Shown here: positions 42,522 through 50,909 of the stretch, one piece after another | Layout of the letters: the number at the start of each line of letters is the position of its first letter | Position numbering within the stretch: position 1 is the stretch's first letter | Assembly: GCA_963708905.1 (NCBI GenBank) | Contig: CAVPUV010000078.1 | Coordinates: 57,155 to 121,154, forward strand | Direction of reading: 5' to 3' | Origin: SHZL01 sp963708905 | GTDB taxonomy: Bacteria; Pseudomonadota; Gammaproteobacteria; Xanthomonadales; SZUA-36 | Length of the DNA stretch: 64,000 nucleotides | Made by a program: the position numbers and the translations under genes | The notes under the pieces: model-generated | What the model was told of the DNA's origin: nothing | The model's database searches: none | What the model saw: the letters and a program-made list of their open reading frames with translations, nothing else

Positions 42522-44669
42522 TCAGAACTTGCCGTAATATCCTTCCTTCAATGCATCGAAAAGATTCGCTGCGCTATGCATCTCTCCGTCGTATTCTATT
42601 TCCTCGTTTCCTTTCACTTCGATGACCTGACCATCGTCCAATACAAAGCGGTAGGTGGTGTTCTCCAGATCCCGTTCATTGACCAGCACGCCCTGAAACG
42701 CCTCCGGGTTGAAGCGAAACGTGGTGCAGCCCTTCAGCCCCTGATGATAGGCATAAGTATAAATGTCCTTGAAGTCTTCAAAAGCGAAGTCCGTCGGCAC
42801 ATTGGCGGTTTTGGAAATGGATGAATCTATCCACCGTTGTGCTGCTGCCTGAATATCCACATGTTGCGCCGGCTTGATGTCTTCTGCGGTTATGAAATAA
42901 TCCGGCAGCTTGCTGCTGTCTTCTTCCGCGTAAGGCATGGCCCAGGCATTGACCAGGTGTCTATAGGCCAGCAATTCATAACTGAAGACCTCAACTTTTT
43001 CCTTGGTCTTGCGGCCCTCGCGGATCACATTGCGGCTGTAGTGATGGGCGAAACTGGGCTCGATACCATTGGAAACGTTGTTTCCGATCGACAGCGAGAT
43101 CGTTCCGGTGGGCGCAATCGAAGTGTGATGAGTAAAGCGGGCGCCCTCTTGCGCCAATGCGCTGACCAGCTCCGGGGCGTATTCGGCGATGCGCTGCATA
43201 TAGCGGCTGTAACATGCGTGCAGAACCCGGCCGGGGACTTTATCCCCCAATTTGTAGCCGTCGTCCAGCATCTCCGGCCGGCGACGCAACATATCTCCGG
43301 TGACCTCGAACTCCTCGTGCATGATCGGAGCCGCTCCCTTTTCCCGGCTCAACTCCAGCGCTTCTTCCCAACCCGCGACTGCCATTTCCCGCGCCGCCTT
43401 CTCTGTGAACTTCAGTGATTCAGACGAGCCATATTTCATTTTCAGCATGGTCAAGGTCGAGCCGAGACCCAGAAAACCCATGCCATGCCGACGTTTGCGG
43501 GCAATTTCGTCACGCTGCTTGCCGAGTGGCAGCCCATTGATCTCAACGACATTGTCCAGCAGGCGGGTAAATACCCGCACGACCTTGTGGTATTCGTCCC
43601 AGTTGAAACTGGCTTCATCGGTAAAGGGGGCGTCGACGAAGCGGGTCAGGTTTACTGATCCCAGCAAGCAGGCGCCGTACGGCGGTAGTGGCTGCTCTCC
43701 ACAAGGGTTGGTGGCGCGAATGTTCTCGCAATACCAATTATTGTTCATCTCATTGATGCGGTCGATGAGGATAAAACCAGGCTCTGCAAAATCGTAGGTC
43801 GAGGACATGATCATGTCCCACAACCGCCGGGCCGGTAACGACTTGTATATTCTGCAGGCCACCAGTCCGTCGTCGCGGGTGACATAGCCTTCCGTTTGTG
43901 GCCATTCACGCCACAGGACCTGAGCCGTATTTTCCAGATCAAGATCCCGTGCTTCATATGCATTTATTGGAAATGACAGCGGCCACAATTGATTTTGCTC
44001 TACCGCATGCATGAATTCATCGGTAATCAGTAGTGAGCAATTAAACTGCCGCAGGCGGCCATCTTCCCGTTTTGCCCGGATGAACTCCATCACGTCCGGA
44101 TGGCCAATTTCGAATGTCGCCATCTGCGCGCCGCGCCGTCCACCTGCGGAAGATACGGTAAAACACATCTTGTCGTAGATGTCCATGAAGCTGAGCGGGC
44201 CCGAGGTGTAAGCCCCAGCCCCGGAAACATAAGCACCTTTTGGTCGCAAGGTGGAGAACTCATAACCGATGCCGCAACCTGCCTTCAAGGTCAGGCCAGC
44301 TTCATGTACTTTTTCGAGTATGCCGTTCATGGAATCACTGATGATCCCGGATACCGTGCAATTGATCGTGGAGGTCGCCGGTTTGTGTTCCTGAGCTCCT
44401 GCATTCGATGTGATTCTGCCGGCAGGAATGGCGCCACGCCGCAAAGCCCACAGGAACAAGTCATACCACTTTTCCTGCTTTTCCGCAGTTTGCTCGACTT
44501 CGGCAATCGCCCGCGCCACACGTTTGAACGTACCGTCTATACAAGCATCAATGGCTTCGCCAGTTTTGGCTTTCAGGCGATACTTTTTATCCCAAATATC
44601 CAGGGATGCTTCCTGTAAAGGAATGTCTTTTGAATCAATGTCAATAACTTCAACCTGCACGCTGCTCAT
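42522..44669 (-). CDS. nrdJa: Adenosylcobalamin-dependent (class II) ribonucleotide reductase, large part NrdJa
   Basis: 715 aa. Motifs of the NrdJ barrel: NPCGEQPLPPYGACLLGSVNL with the active cysteine, KAGCGIGYEFSTLRP, SAGGRRGAQMATFEIGHPD and THHTSIAPTGTISLS. It reduces ribonucleotides using vitamin B12 and works with or without oxygen. The enzyme is split as in Pseudomonas, with NrdJb encoded downstream. Promoter and two NrdR boxes lie upstream. Confidence 0.95.
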   Translation of the reverse strand: MSSVQVEVIDIDSKDIPLQEASLDIWDKKYRLKAKTGEAIDACIDGTFKRVARAIAEVEQTAEKQEKWYDLFLWALRRGAIPAGRITSNAGAQEHKPATSTINCTVSGIISDSMNGILEKVHEAGLTLKAGCGIGYEFSTLRPKGAYVSGAGAYTSGPLSFMDIYDKMCFTVSSAGGRRGAQMATFEIGHPDVMEFIRAKREDGRLRQFNCSLLITDEFMHAVEQNQLWPLSFPINAYEARDLDLENTAQVLWREWPQTEGYVTRDDGLVACRIYKSLPARRLWDMIMSSTYDFAEPGFILIDRINEMNNNWYCENIRATNPCGEQPLPPYGACLLGSVNLTRFVDAPFTDEASFNWDEYHKVVRVFTRLLDNVVEINGLPLGKQRDEIARKRRHGMGFLGLGSTLTMLKMKYGSSESLKFTEKAAREMAVAGWEEALELSREKGAAPIMHEEFEVTGDMLRRRPEMLDDGYKLGDKVPGRVLHACYSRYMQRIAEYAPELVSALAQEGARFTHHTSIAPTGTISLSIGNNVSNGIEPSFAHHYSRNVIREGRKTKEKVEVFSYELLAYRHLVNAWAMPYAEEDSSKLPDYFITAEDIKPAQHVDIQAAAQRWIDSSISKTANVPTDFAFEDFKDIYTYAYHQGLKGCTTFRFNPEAFQGVLVNERDLENTTYRFVLDDGQVIEVKGNEEIEYDGEMHSAANLFDALKEGYYGKF

Positions 44670-44709
44670 CAGTTCTACCGTCTAATTCTTTGGTTTTATT
44701 AATTATGAG

Positions 44710-44725
44710 GCACAATTTATTGTGC
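44710..44725 (-). promoter_or_regulatory. NrdR box 1
   Basis: GCACAATTTATTGTGC, a 16-bp near-palindrome close to the NrdR consensus acaCwAtATaTwGtgt. Its centre is 32 bp (three helical turns) from box 2. Confidence 0.8.
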
Positions 44726-44741
44726 GCTGGTTTTTTTTTTG

Positions 44742-44757
44742 ACACAAGATATTGTGT
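44742..44757 (-). promoter_or_regulatory. NrdR box 2
   Basis: ACACAAGATATTGTGT, an almost exact NrdR box, lying just downstream of the likely start site. NrdR represses ribonucleotide reductase genes when dATP is high. Confidence 0.88.
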
Positions 44758-44769
44758 CTGCGGGGCTAA

Positions 44770-44798
44770 ACAATACGCGCAAGCTGCAAGGCTGTCAA
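44770..44798 (-). promoter_or_regulatory. nrdJ promoter
   Basis: Minus-strand TTGACA (44793-44798), 17-nt spacer, TATTGT (44770-44775). Transcription would begin near 44763, immediately before NrdR box 2. Confidence 0.8.
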
Positions 44799-45075
44799 AT
44801 CGAAATGTGGGTTTGTTATCAACTTGTCGTAATTGTTTATTTGTTTCATATTTCAATATGTTATTAATATTTCAACAACGTTTAATGGCGCCTTGACAAT
44901 AACCAGAGAGGCAGAAATCCGCTCCGCTGGCGCATTTCGTTTCATCGCAAAAACCATCGGCGCTTGCTCGATACGCTACATTGCAGCTGAAGGCGGCTGG
45001 CCGAACCTCGACCAGGGGACTGGATTTCCTCCCCAGAGTGCATTTATTGTTCAACATTCATGGAGCTCGTGGCCC

Positions 45076-45540
45076 GTGTTCAATATCATCCTGTATCAGC
45101 CTGAAATACCGCCCAATACCGGCAACATCATCCGCTTGTGCGCCAACACGGGGGCGCGCCTCCACCTGGTAGAACCTCTGGGCTTTGAAATCGACGATGC
45201 GCGGGTGCGGCGAGCGGGGCTGGATTACCACGAAATGACCCATGTCACGCGCTATCCTGATTGGGTTTCTTTCTGTCAATTGAACCCCGGCATGCGCTTG
45301 TGGGCTTTTTCTTCGCGGGGAAAAAAACGCTATGACGAAGCCATTTTCCAACCTGCTGACGGGCTTTTATTCGGTCCAGAAACCCGCGGTCTGCCCGAGC
45401 AGCTGCTGGCAGACCTGGGTTCCAACCGGGTAATGCGCTTGCCCATGCTCAGCAACAGCCGCAGCCTGAATCTTTCCAATACGGTGGCCGTAGCCCTTTA
45501 CGAGGCGTTAAGACAGACCCACTTCGCCGGACTGTCTTGA
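45076..45540 (+). CDS. trmL: tRNA (cytidine/uridine(34)-2'-O)-methyltransferase
   Basis: 154 aa from GTG 45076 (GGAG about 10 nt upstream); longer in-frame sequence upstream lacks similarity. SPOUT fold with knotted C-terminus: NIILYQPEIPPNTGNIIRLCANTG, LLFGPETRGLP and LSNSRSLNLSNTVAVALYEALRQ. It methylates the wobble base of tRNA(Leu). Confidence 0.93.
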   Translation: MFNIILYQPEIPPNTGNIIRLCANTGARLHLVEPLGFEIDDARVRRAGLDYHEMTHVTRYPDWVSFCQLNPGMRLWAFSSRGKKRYDEAIFQPADGLLFGPETRGLPEQLLADLGSNRVMRLPMLSNSRSLNLSNTVAVALYEALRQTHFAGLS

Positions 45541-45561
45541 GCCATGAATGTGTTCAAATAA

Positions 45562-45711
45562 GGAAACTTTGATTAATTCAGAGTTTTCTTGGCACAGGGA
45601 TGTGCCAACATTTTCAATGGCTGTAAGCCATTGAAAATGAGAGCCAAACAAAAATCACATTTTTTGTTTGGCGTGCTCTGATAATTCAAGGATGAATTAT
45701 TCAGAGCTTTC
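45562..45711 (+). repeat. Five-hairpin repeat element, copy C (diverged)
   Basis: Hairpins: AAACTTTGA/TCAGAGTTT (45564-45586); TTGGCAC-AGGGAT-GTGCCAA (45589-45608); ATTTTCAATGGC-tgtaa-GCCATTGAAAAT (45610-45638); GCCAAACAAAAA with TTTTTGTTTGGC (45643-45672); and CTCTGA.. ATAATTC-AAGGAT-GAATTAT ..TCAGAG (45676-45706). The order equals copy B. The third stem is almost identical to copy A, but stems 1, 2, 4 and 5 have different sequences that still pair. It lies between the convergent 3' ends of trmL and gpsA. Confidence 0.85.
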
Positions 45712-45716
45712 TAAGT

Positions 45717-46751
45717 TCATATGAGTTCAGGTTTTTGCTCACGCGCGAGCAAGTCGCGCACACAGTCCGCGGGATTCCAGCCCAAATGAATAATGCCGTA
45801 AACCTGCTCAGAGATCGGCATATTGACCGCGTGACGCTGCGCCAGACGCCACACTTCCGCCGAAGTGCTCACACCCTCCACTACTTGTCCGATTTCAGCA
45901 GCAGCCTGTTCCAGCGTCTGACCCGCGCCAAGGGCCAGACCCAGACGACGGTTGCGTGACAGATCGCCAGTGCTGGTCAGCACCAAATCGCCCATACCGG
46001 CGAGGCCAATCATGGTCTGCTCCCGCGCGCCCAAAGCTCTTCCCAGCCGCATCATCTCCGCCAGGCCGCGCGTGATCAGCGCCGCCCTGGCATTATTGCC
46101 GAAAGCCATGCCATCAGAAATTCCGGTGGCTATAGCCAGAACGTTTTTTACCGCCCCGCCCAATTCGGCGCCGATGATGTCATCACTGGTGTAAGCACGA
46201 AAATTCCCGCCATGCAGGGCTTGCGCAATTCGCCTGCCATACTGAGGTTCAGTTGCGGCCACGGTAACTGCCGTTGGCAGGTCACGGGCAACTTCGATGG
46301 CAAAAGATGGACCGGTGACGACGGCCAGCGGCTGCTCGCTACCCAGCAAATTTTGCGCCGTCTGATGCAAGAAACGGCCGCTGCCGGGTTCAAGACCTTT
46401 GCAGGCCCAGCTCACACCCTGTCCACTCGCCAGCAATGGCTTCAGGCGCTTGAGGATATCTGCAAAGGCATGACTGGGAACGGCGATAAGAACCTCATCC
46501 ACCGCCTGCAGCGTTTGCTCGAGGTCAGGTTCAAACGCAAGACCGGACGGAAATGGAATGCCAGGCAGAAAGCGTTCATTGCTGCCTGCGGTCCGCATTG
46601 CTGCAATATGAACTGGAGACCGCCCCCACAACAGGCAATGCCGGCCATTACGCGCCAGTTGCATGGCCAGGGCCGAACCCCAGGACCCTGCACCCAGAAC
46701 GGCAACACGAAACGTGGAGCCGGGTGGAGCCTGTTTGGGGAATTCAGCCAC
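45717..46751 (-). CDS. gpsA: Glycerol-3-phosphate dehydrogenase [NAD(P)+]
   Basis: 344 aa. N-terminal Rossmann motif VLGAGSWGSALAMQLARNG and the family segments WACKGLEPGSG, VVTGPSFAIEVA, EVGGAVKN-like GAELGGAVKNVLAIATG. It makes sn-glycerol 3-phosphate for phospholipids. It follows secB by 14 bp, the standard secB-gpsA pair. Confidence 0.96.
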   Translation of the reverse strand: MAEFPKQAPPGSTFRVAVLGAGSWGSALAMQLARNGRHCLLWGRSPVHIAAMRTAGSNERFLPGIPFPSGLAFEPDLEQTLQAVDEVLIAVPSHAFADILKRLKPLLASGQGVSWACKGLEPGSGRFLHQTAQNLLGSEQPLAVVTGPSFAIEVARDLPTAVTVAATEPQYGRRIAQALHGGNFRAYTSDDIIGAELGGAVKNVLAIATGISDGMAFGNNARAALITRGLAEMMRLGRALGAREQTMIGLAGMGDLVLTSTGDLSRNRRLGLALGAGQTLEQAAAEIGQVVEGVSTSAEVWRLAQRHAVNMPISEQVYGIIHLGWNPADCVRDLLAREQKPELI

Positions 46752-46765
46752 CTTGCACAGAGAGA

Positions 46766-47296
46766 TCAGTTTTCGGCAGTTACAACAGCACCTTTATTCT
46801 GCCCGCCCGCGGCCGCGGCGCCCTGCTGCTTGATCAATTCCTGCATACGTTGCGCGTATAGCTGCTCAAAATTCACCGGCTGCAGCACCAGTGGCGGAAA
46901 ACCACCATCTGCCACCAGACCGGAAATGGCCCTCCGGGCATATGGGAACAGCGTGCCTGGACACAGGCTGTTGATCACTGCATGGGCAGCCTGCTCGTTG
47001 AAGCCGGAAATCAGGAATATGCCGGCCTGAGCAACCTCTGCCAGGTAGGCTGTCTTCTCGCCAAGCATCGCAGTGACAGTGACGGTCAGGACCACTTCGT
47101 GCAGGTTCTCACCCAGATTATCGACACGCTGGGCAAGACTCATCTTGACGTCCGCCTGTCCTTGTTCGCGGAATACTTCCGGCGCATTGGGCATTTCGAA
47201 TGAGACATCCTTCGCATAAATCTTCTGCATCAGGAATTGCGCTGCGACAGTGCCTTCCGGGTTCACTACCGGGTTTCCACCCTGCTCTTCCGCCAT
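46766..47296 (-). CDS. secB: Protein-export chaperone SecB
   Basis: 176 aa. FLMQKIYAKDVSFEMPNAP and LCPGTLFPYARRAISGLVADGGFPPLVLQPVNFEQLY are SecB hallmarks. The tetramer holds preproteins unfolded and delivers them to SecA. The C-terminal alanine/glycine tail (GAAAAGGQN) is normal. Confidence 0.97.
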   Translation of the reverse strand: MAEEQGGNPVVNPEGTVAAQFLMQKIYAKDVSFEMPNAPEVFREQGQADVKMSLAQRVDNLGENLHEVVLTVTVTAMLGEKTAYLAEVAQAGIFLISGFNEQAAHAVINSLCPGTLFPYARRAISGLVADGGFPPLVLQPVNFEQLYAQRMQELIKQQGAAAAGGQNKGAVVTAEN

Positions 47297-47485
47297 GATT
47301 TAATCACTCTGTAAATGATGAACCGTCCGCCCTGGCAGCCTTTATGCCAAGCCAGACAGCTGCCAGCAGACGGCAAAGCCGGGGATTATCCCATCTGATC
47401 GAGGCAATGACCAGCACGCTGCAAGCTGGTGGTGACCGAGATCCCCTGGCTGGGTTGGCCTGATTATCAATAAATACTTGCCAAT

Positions 47486-47911
47486 CTACTTCCGGGTCAC
47501 CGGGTATTGATCACCCAGCCATTGCGCCATGCCGCCTTTGAGTGCCGCTACGTCCACAACGCCCGCTTTTTTGAGGTTTGCTGCCGCCTGGCTTGCAGTC
47601 TGACCGTTCTTGCACACCACAAGCACCTTCGAATCCCTTAGTTTCTGCACTTCGGCATCCGGACTCACAATTCTTGAAAGGGCGATATTACGTGCATTGA
47701 CGATGTGACCCTTGTTGTAATCAGCCGCTGGAGAAACATCGATGATCACTGCTTTGGGATCATTGATCCAGGCCACGGCCTGCGCCGGCGAAAGTTCTTT
47801 CAGGCCCTGGACTTTTCGCATCAGTTCAGTCCAGACCAGCAAAGCAAGAACGACAACAAAGCCCCCGGACAGCAAAGGATGGTTGCGGGCAAATTCGATA
47901 ATCTGTTCCAT
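47486..47911 (-). CDS. Rhodanese-like domain protein (YibN type)
   Basis: 141 aa with one N-terminal membrane segment (LLSGGFVVVLALLVWTEL) and a rhodanese domain (PKAVIIDVSPAADYNKGHI, active-site loop VVCKNGQTASQA with Cys). YibN homologues usually stand before grxC-secB-gpsA; here grxC is absent and a 189-bp gap without gene is found instead. Confidence 0.88.
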   Translation of the reverse strand: MEQIIEFARNHPLLSGGFVVVLALLVWTELMRKVQGLKELSPAQAVAWINDPKAVIIDVSPAADYNKGHIVNARNIALSRIVSPDAEVQKLRDSKVLVVCKNGQTASQAAANLKKAGVVDVAALKGGMAQWLGDQYPVTRK

Positions 47912-48067
47912 GATTCCCTATTCACGTCGGAGCTGGCAGCGGTTGCTGTGGCTTTGCGTTCATTCAACGGCACTGCGTCAGATTGCCGGTTGTGAAATAA
48001 TTGGTGCCGGTGGCCGTTAATTGCAAGCCCTGCACCATCAAGGATTTCTTAAACCTCCGGAGACCCC

Positions 48068-49606
48068 ATGCGAACTGCAAGAAAGCCGCTACTATTGATG
48101 ATTCTCGACGGCTGGGGTTACCGCGTCGAATCTGCATCTAACGCCATCGCACTAGCCAATACGCCTTGCTGGGACCGCCTGTGGCAGCTGGATCCGCACA
48201 CCCTGATCAATACCTCTGGTGCCTCTGTCGGCCTACCGGACGAGCAGATGGGAAATTCCGAAGTCGGCCACATGAATATAGGTGCCGGACGTATCGTATA
48301 CCAGGAATTTACCCGCATTACCGAAAGCATCCGCAATGGCAGTTTCCAGCAGAACGAAGTGATATGCGCTGCCCTGGATGCAACCATTGCAGCGGACCGG
48401 GCAATCCATATCATGGGGCTGCTGTCGCCCGGCGGTGTGCACAGCCACGAACAACACTTCCTGGCCGCCGTAAGGCTGGCCGCTGATCGCGGTGTGCGAA
48501 AAATTTCCGTGCACATTTTTCTTGATGGCCGTGACACACCACCACGCAGTGCAGAACCCTCGATTCGCGCGATGCAAGAGCTTGTCGATACTATCGAGGG
48601 CGCCAGCATCGATACTCTATGTGGCCGCTACTATGCCATGGACCGGGACCAGCGCTGGGATCGGATCGGGAGGGCTTATGACGCCATCGCTCTGGGTCAG
48701 GCTGAACGTGAGGCGTCTTCCGCGCTTGCAGCCTTGTCCGCAGCGTATCAGCGGGGTGAAAGCGATGAATTTGTGCAGCCTACGATCATCCACCATTCAC
48801 GGGGCGTGGCGGACGGTGACAGCATATTTTTCATCAACTTCAGAGCTGATCGGGCGCGCGAGCTGAGCATGTCTTTCGCGGCGCAGGATTTTCATGGTTT
48901 TGAGCGCCCACGACCCAGGCTGTCGGCTTTTGTTTGCATGACGGAGTACCTGGCAGATCTGCCGGTTACCGTCGCTTTTCCACCCGCGAGTCTGCCGCAA
49001 TTGCTGGCGGAGATTCTTGCGATCCATGGACTGCGGCAACTACGCATCGCAGAGACAGAAAAGTATGCGCACGTGACGTTCTTCTTCAATGGCGGGCGGG
49101 AAGAGCCTTATCCACTCGAGGACCGGATCCTCATCCCGTCTCCAAGAGTGGCCACTTACGATCTGCAACCAGAGATGAGCGCCCCGGAATTAACCCGGAA
49201 GCTGGCGGCATGCATTCTTTCAGGCCAATATGACGTCATCATTTGCAACGTGGCCAACCCGGACATGGTGGGGCACACAGGCAACCTTGCTGCTGCCATC
49301 AAAGCAATAGAAGCAGTAGATCGCTGCCTGGCAACCGTCATCGACGCAATTGACGCTGCCGGGGGTGAAATGTTGATCACAGCTGATCATGGTAATGCTG
49401 AACTCATGATGGATGAATTGACCGGACAAAGTCATACCGCGCACACGACCAACCCGGTGCCCGTGCTGTTCCATGGCCGCCCGGCGCGAATAGCTACAAC
49501 CGGCTCCCTGCAGGATATCGCCCCAACCATGCTGTATTTGCTGGGTCTGCCGCAACCCGAAGTGATGACAGGCCGCTCGCTGTTACAGCTCACTGACCCG
49601 GCGTGA
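48068..49606 (+). CDS. gpmI: 2,3-bisphosphoglycerate-independent phosphoglycerate mutase
   Basis: 512 aa, full length. Alkaline-phosphatase-like fold: LLMILDGWGYR with metal Asp, NSEVGHMNIGAGR containing the catalytic Ser, and TADHGNAE. It interconverts 3- and 2-phosphoglycerate using manganese. Ahead of envC-ctpA in the usual gammaproteobacterial order. Confidence 0.97.
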   Translation: MRTARKPLLLMILDGWGYRVESASNAIALANTPCWDRLWQLDPHTLINTSGASVGLPDEQMGNSEVGHMNIGAGRIVYQEFTRITESIRNGSFQQNEVICAALDATIAADRAIHIMGLLSPGGVHSHEQHFLAAVRLAADRGVRKISVHIFLDGRDTPPRSAEPSIRAMQELVDTIEGASIDTLCGRYYAMDRDQRWDRIGRAYDAIALGQAEREASSALAALSAAYQRGESDEFVQPTIIHHSRGVADGDSIFFINFRADRARELSMSFAAQDFHGFERPRPRLSAFVCMTEYLADLPVTVAFPPASLPQLLAEILAIHGLRQLRIAETEKYAHVTFFFNGGREEPYPLEDRILIPSPRVATYDLQPEMSAPELTRKLAACILSGQYDVIICNVANPDMVGHTGNLAAAIKAIEAVDRCLATVIDAIDAAGGEMLITADHGNAELMMDELTGQSHTAHTTNPVPVLFHGRPARIATTGSLQDIAPTMLYLLGLPQPEVMTGRSLLQLTDPA

Positions 49607-49610
49607 ACGC

Positions 49611-50909
49611 ATGAACCGGGATTCCCGCCGCGGAACCGAAGGCGCCCCACGGTCTGGCGTCACAGCCTCAAGCTTCCTCGCGCCGCGCACGAACCGCCGC
49701 TCGGTAGTTCGTGGGCTGTCCGTGCTTGGGAAAGCGAAACAGGTATTCGGCCTCATCCTGCTGCTGGTGTTGGTTTTCTTGCTTGCGGGAAACCCTCCTG
49801 GCTTGCAAGCGCGGCAGGATCAGGCGTCCGGGATGGACCAGGATGAAGTCGCAAGCCGCCTGTCGCTATTGCAAAAAGATATTTCCGAGCTGCAGCAGCA
49901 CTTGAATGAATCACGCGCAGAACACCAAAGTGAGCAAGCGCAGCTGCGGGACCTTGACCTTGCCATGCAGGAAACCGCGCGCAAATTCCGCGACCTGGAA
50001 ATGCAGCATGCAAGCCATTTGCAAGAACTGAATAAGCTGCAGGTACAACGGGACGAGCATGTCAGACACCTGCGACAACGGCAGGATCAGCTGGCGCAGC
50101 AAATCAATGCCACCTACCGCCTGGCCAGCCAGTCCCGGGTAAAGCTGGTTCTGAACCAGGACAACCCGACCCAAATCAGCCGCCTGCTGGCCTATTACGA
50201 CCATATCAACCGTGCCCAGGTCGAGAAAATAAATACGCTCAAAGCCCTGTTGGCTGAACTCGAGCAGATCTACCGGATGATCGATGAGGAACTCTCGCGT
50301 ATCAAGATGGTTCAAAACGAGCAGCAGCAAGTACAGGATCAGCAACGGATTCAGCGCGCGGAGCGAGAAAATCTGCTGGCCGCACTGGCAGTGAAAATTG
50401 ATGATGAGGAAGCGCAGCTGCTGGAACTCGAACGCAACCGGGAAGACCTCGAAAAACTGCTGGAAAAGCTCAGCAATGTGTTCGCTGACATTCCTGCGGA
50501 TCTTGGCCAGCACCTGGATATAGCCGCGCTGAAAGGCAGGTTGCCACTGCCAGTAAAAAATGGACGTGTGTTGCATGGGTTTGGGCAGCGGCGTGCGGCC
50601 GGAATGAATTGGCAGGGCTGGCTGATGGAGGCCGCTACTGGTACGGAAGTAAGCAACATTGCCTATGGCAGGGTGGCTTTCGCAGATTGGCTTCGCGGTT
50701 ATGGATTATTGATGATCATTGATCACGGCCAGGGCTTTATGAGCCTTTACGGATATAATGAAAGCCTGTTGTGGGAGGTCGGTGACTGGGTGGAGCCAGG
50801 CGCTGTTATTGCAACGGTGGGCGGCAGTCAGGGTGGTGAACAGGGGTTTTACTTCGAAATGAGAAAGGATGGCAAGGCCGTCGACCCGGCTGCATGGTTG
50901 AAACGATGA
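49611..50909 (+). CDS. envC: Murein hydrolase activator EnvC (LytM domain, degenerate)
   Basis: 432 aa. Signal or anchor segment (VFGLILLLVLVFLLAGN, near residue 45-62), a long coiled coil (about 80-290), and a LytM domain (about 315-430). The zinc ligands of active LytM enzymes are missing (FYFEMRKDGKAVDP instead of HxHFE), as in EnvC, which activates the amidases AmiA/AmiB at the division site. The first ATG is far upstream of the signal segment; a start nearer residue 40 (within this frame) may be the true one. Confidence 0.9.
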   Translation: MNRDSRRGTEGAPRSGVTASSFLAPRTNRRSVVRGLSVLGKAKQVFGLILLLVLVFLLAGNPPGLQARQDQASGMDQDEVASRLSLLQKDISELQQHLNESRAEHQSEQAQLRDLDLAMQETARKFRDLEMQHASHLQELNKLQVQRDEHVRHLRQRQDQLAQQINATYRLASQSRVKLVLNQDNPTQISRLLAYYDHINRAQVEKINTLKALLAELEQIYRMIDEELSRIKMVQNEQQQVQDQQRIQRAERENLLAALAVKIDDEEAQLLELERNREDLEKLLEKLSNVFADIPADLGQHLDIAALKGRLPLPVKNGRVLHGFGQRRAAGMNWQGWLMEAATGTEVSNIAYGRVAFADWLRGYGLLMIIDHGQGFMSLYGYNESLLWEVGDWVEPGAVIATVGGSQGGEQGFYFEMRKDGKAVDPAAWLKR

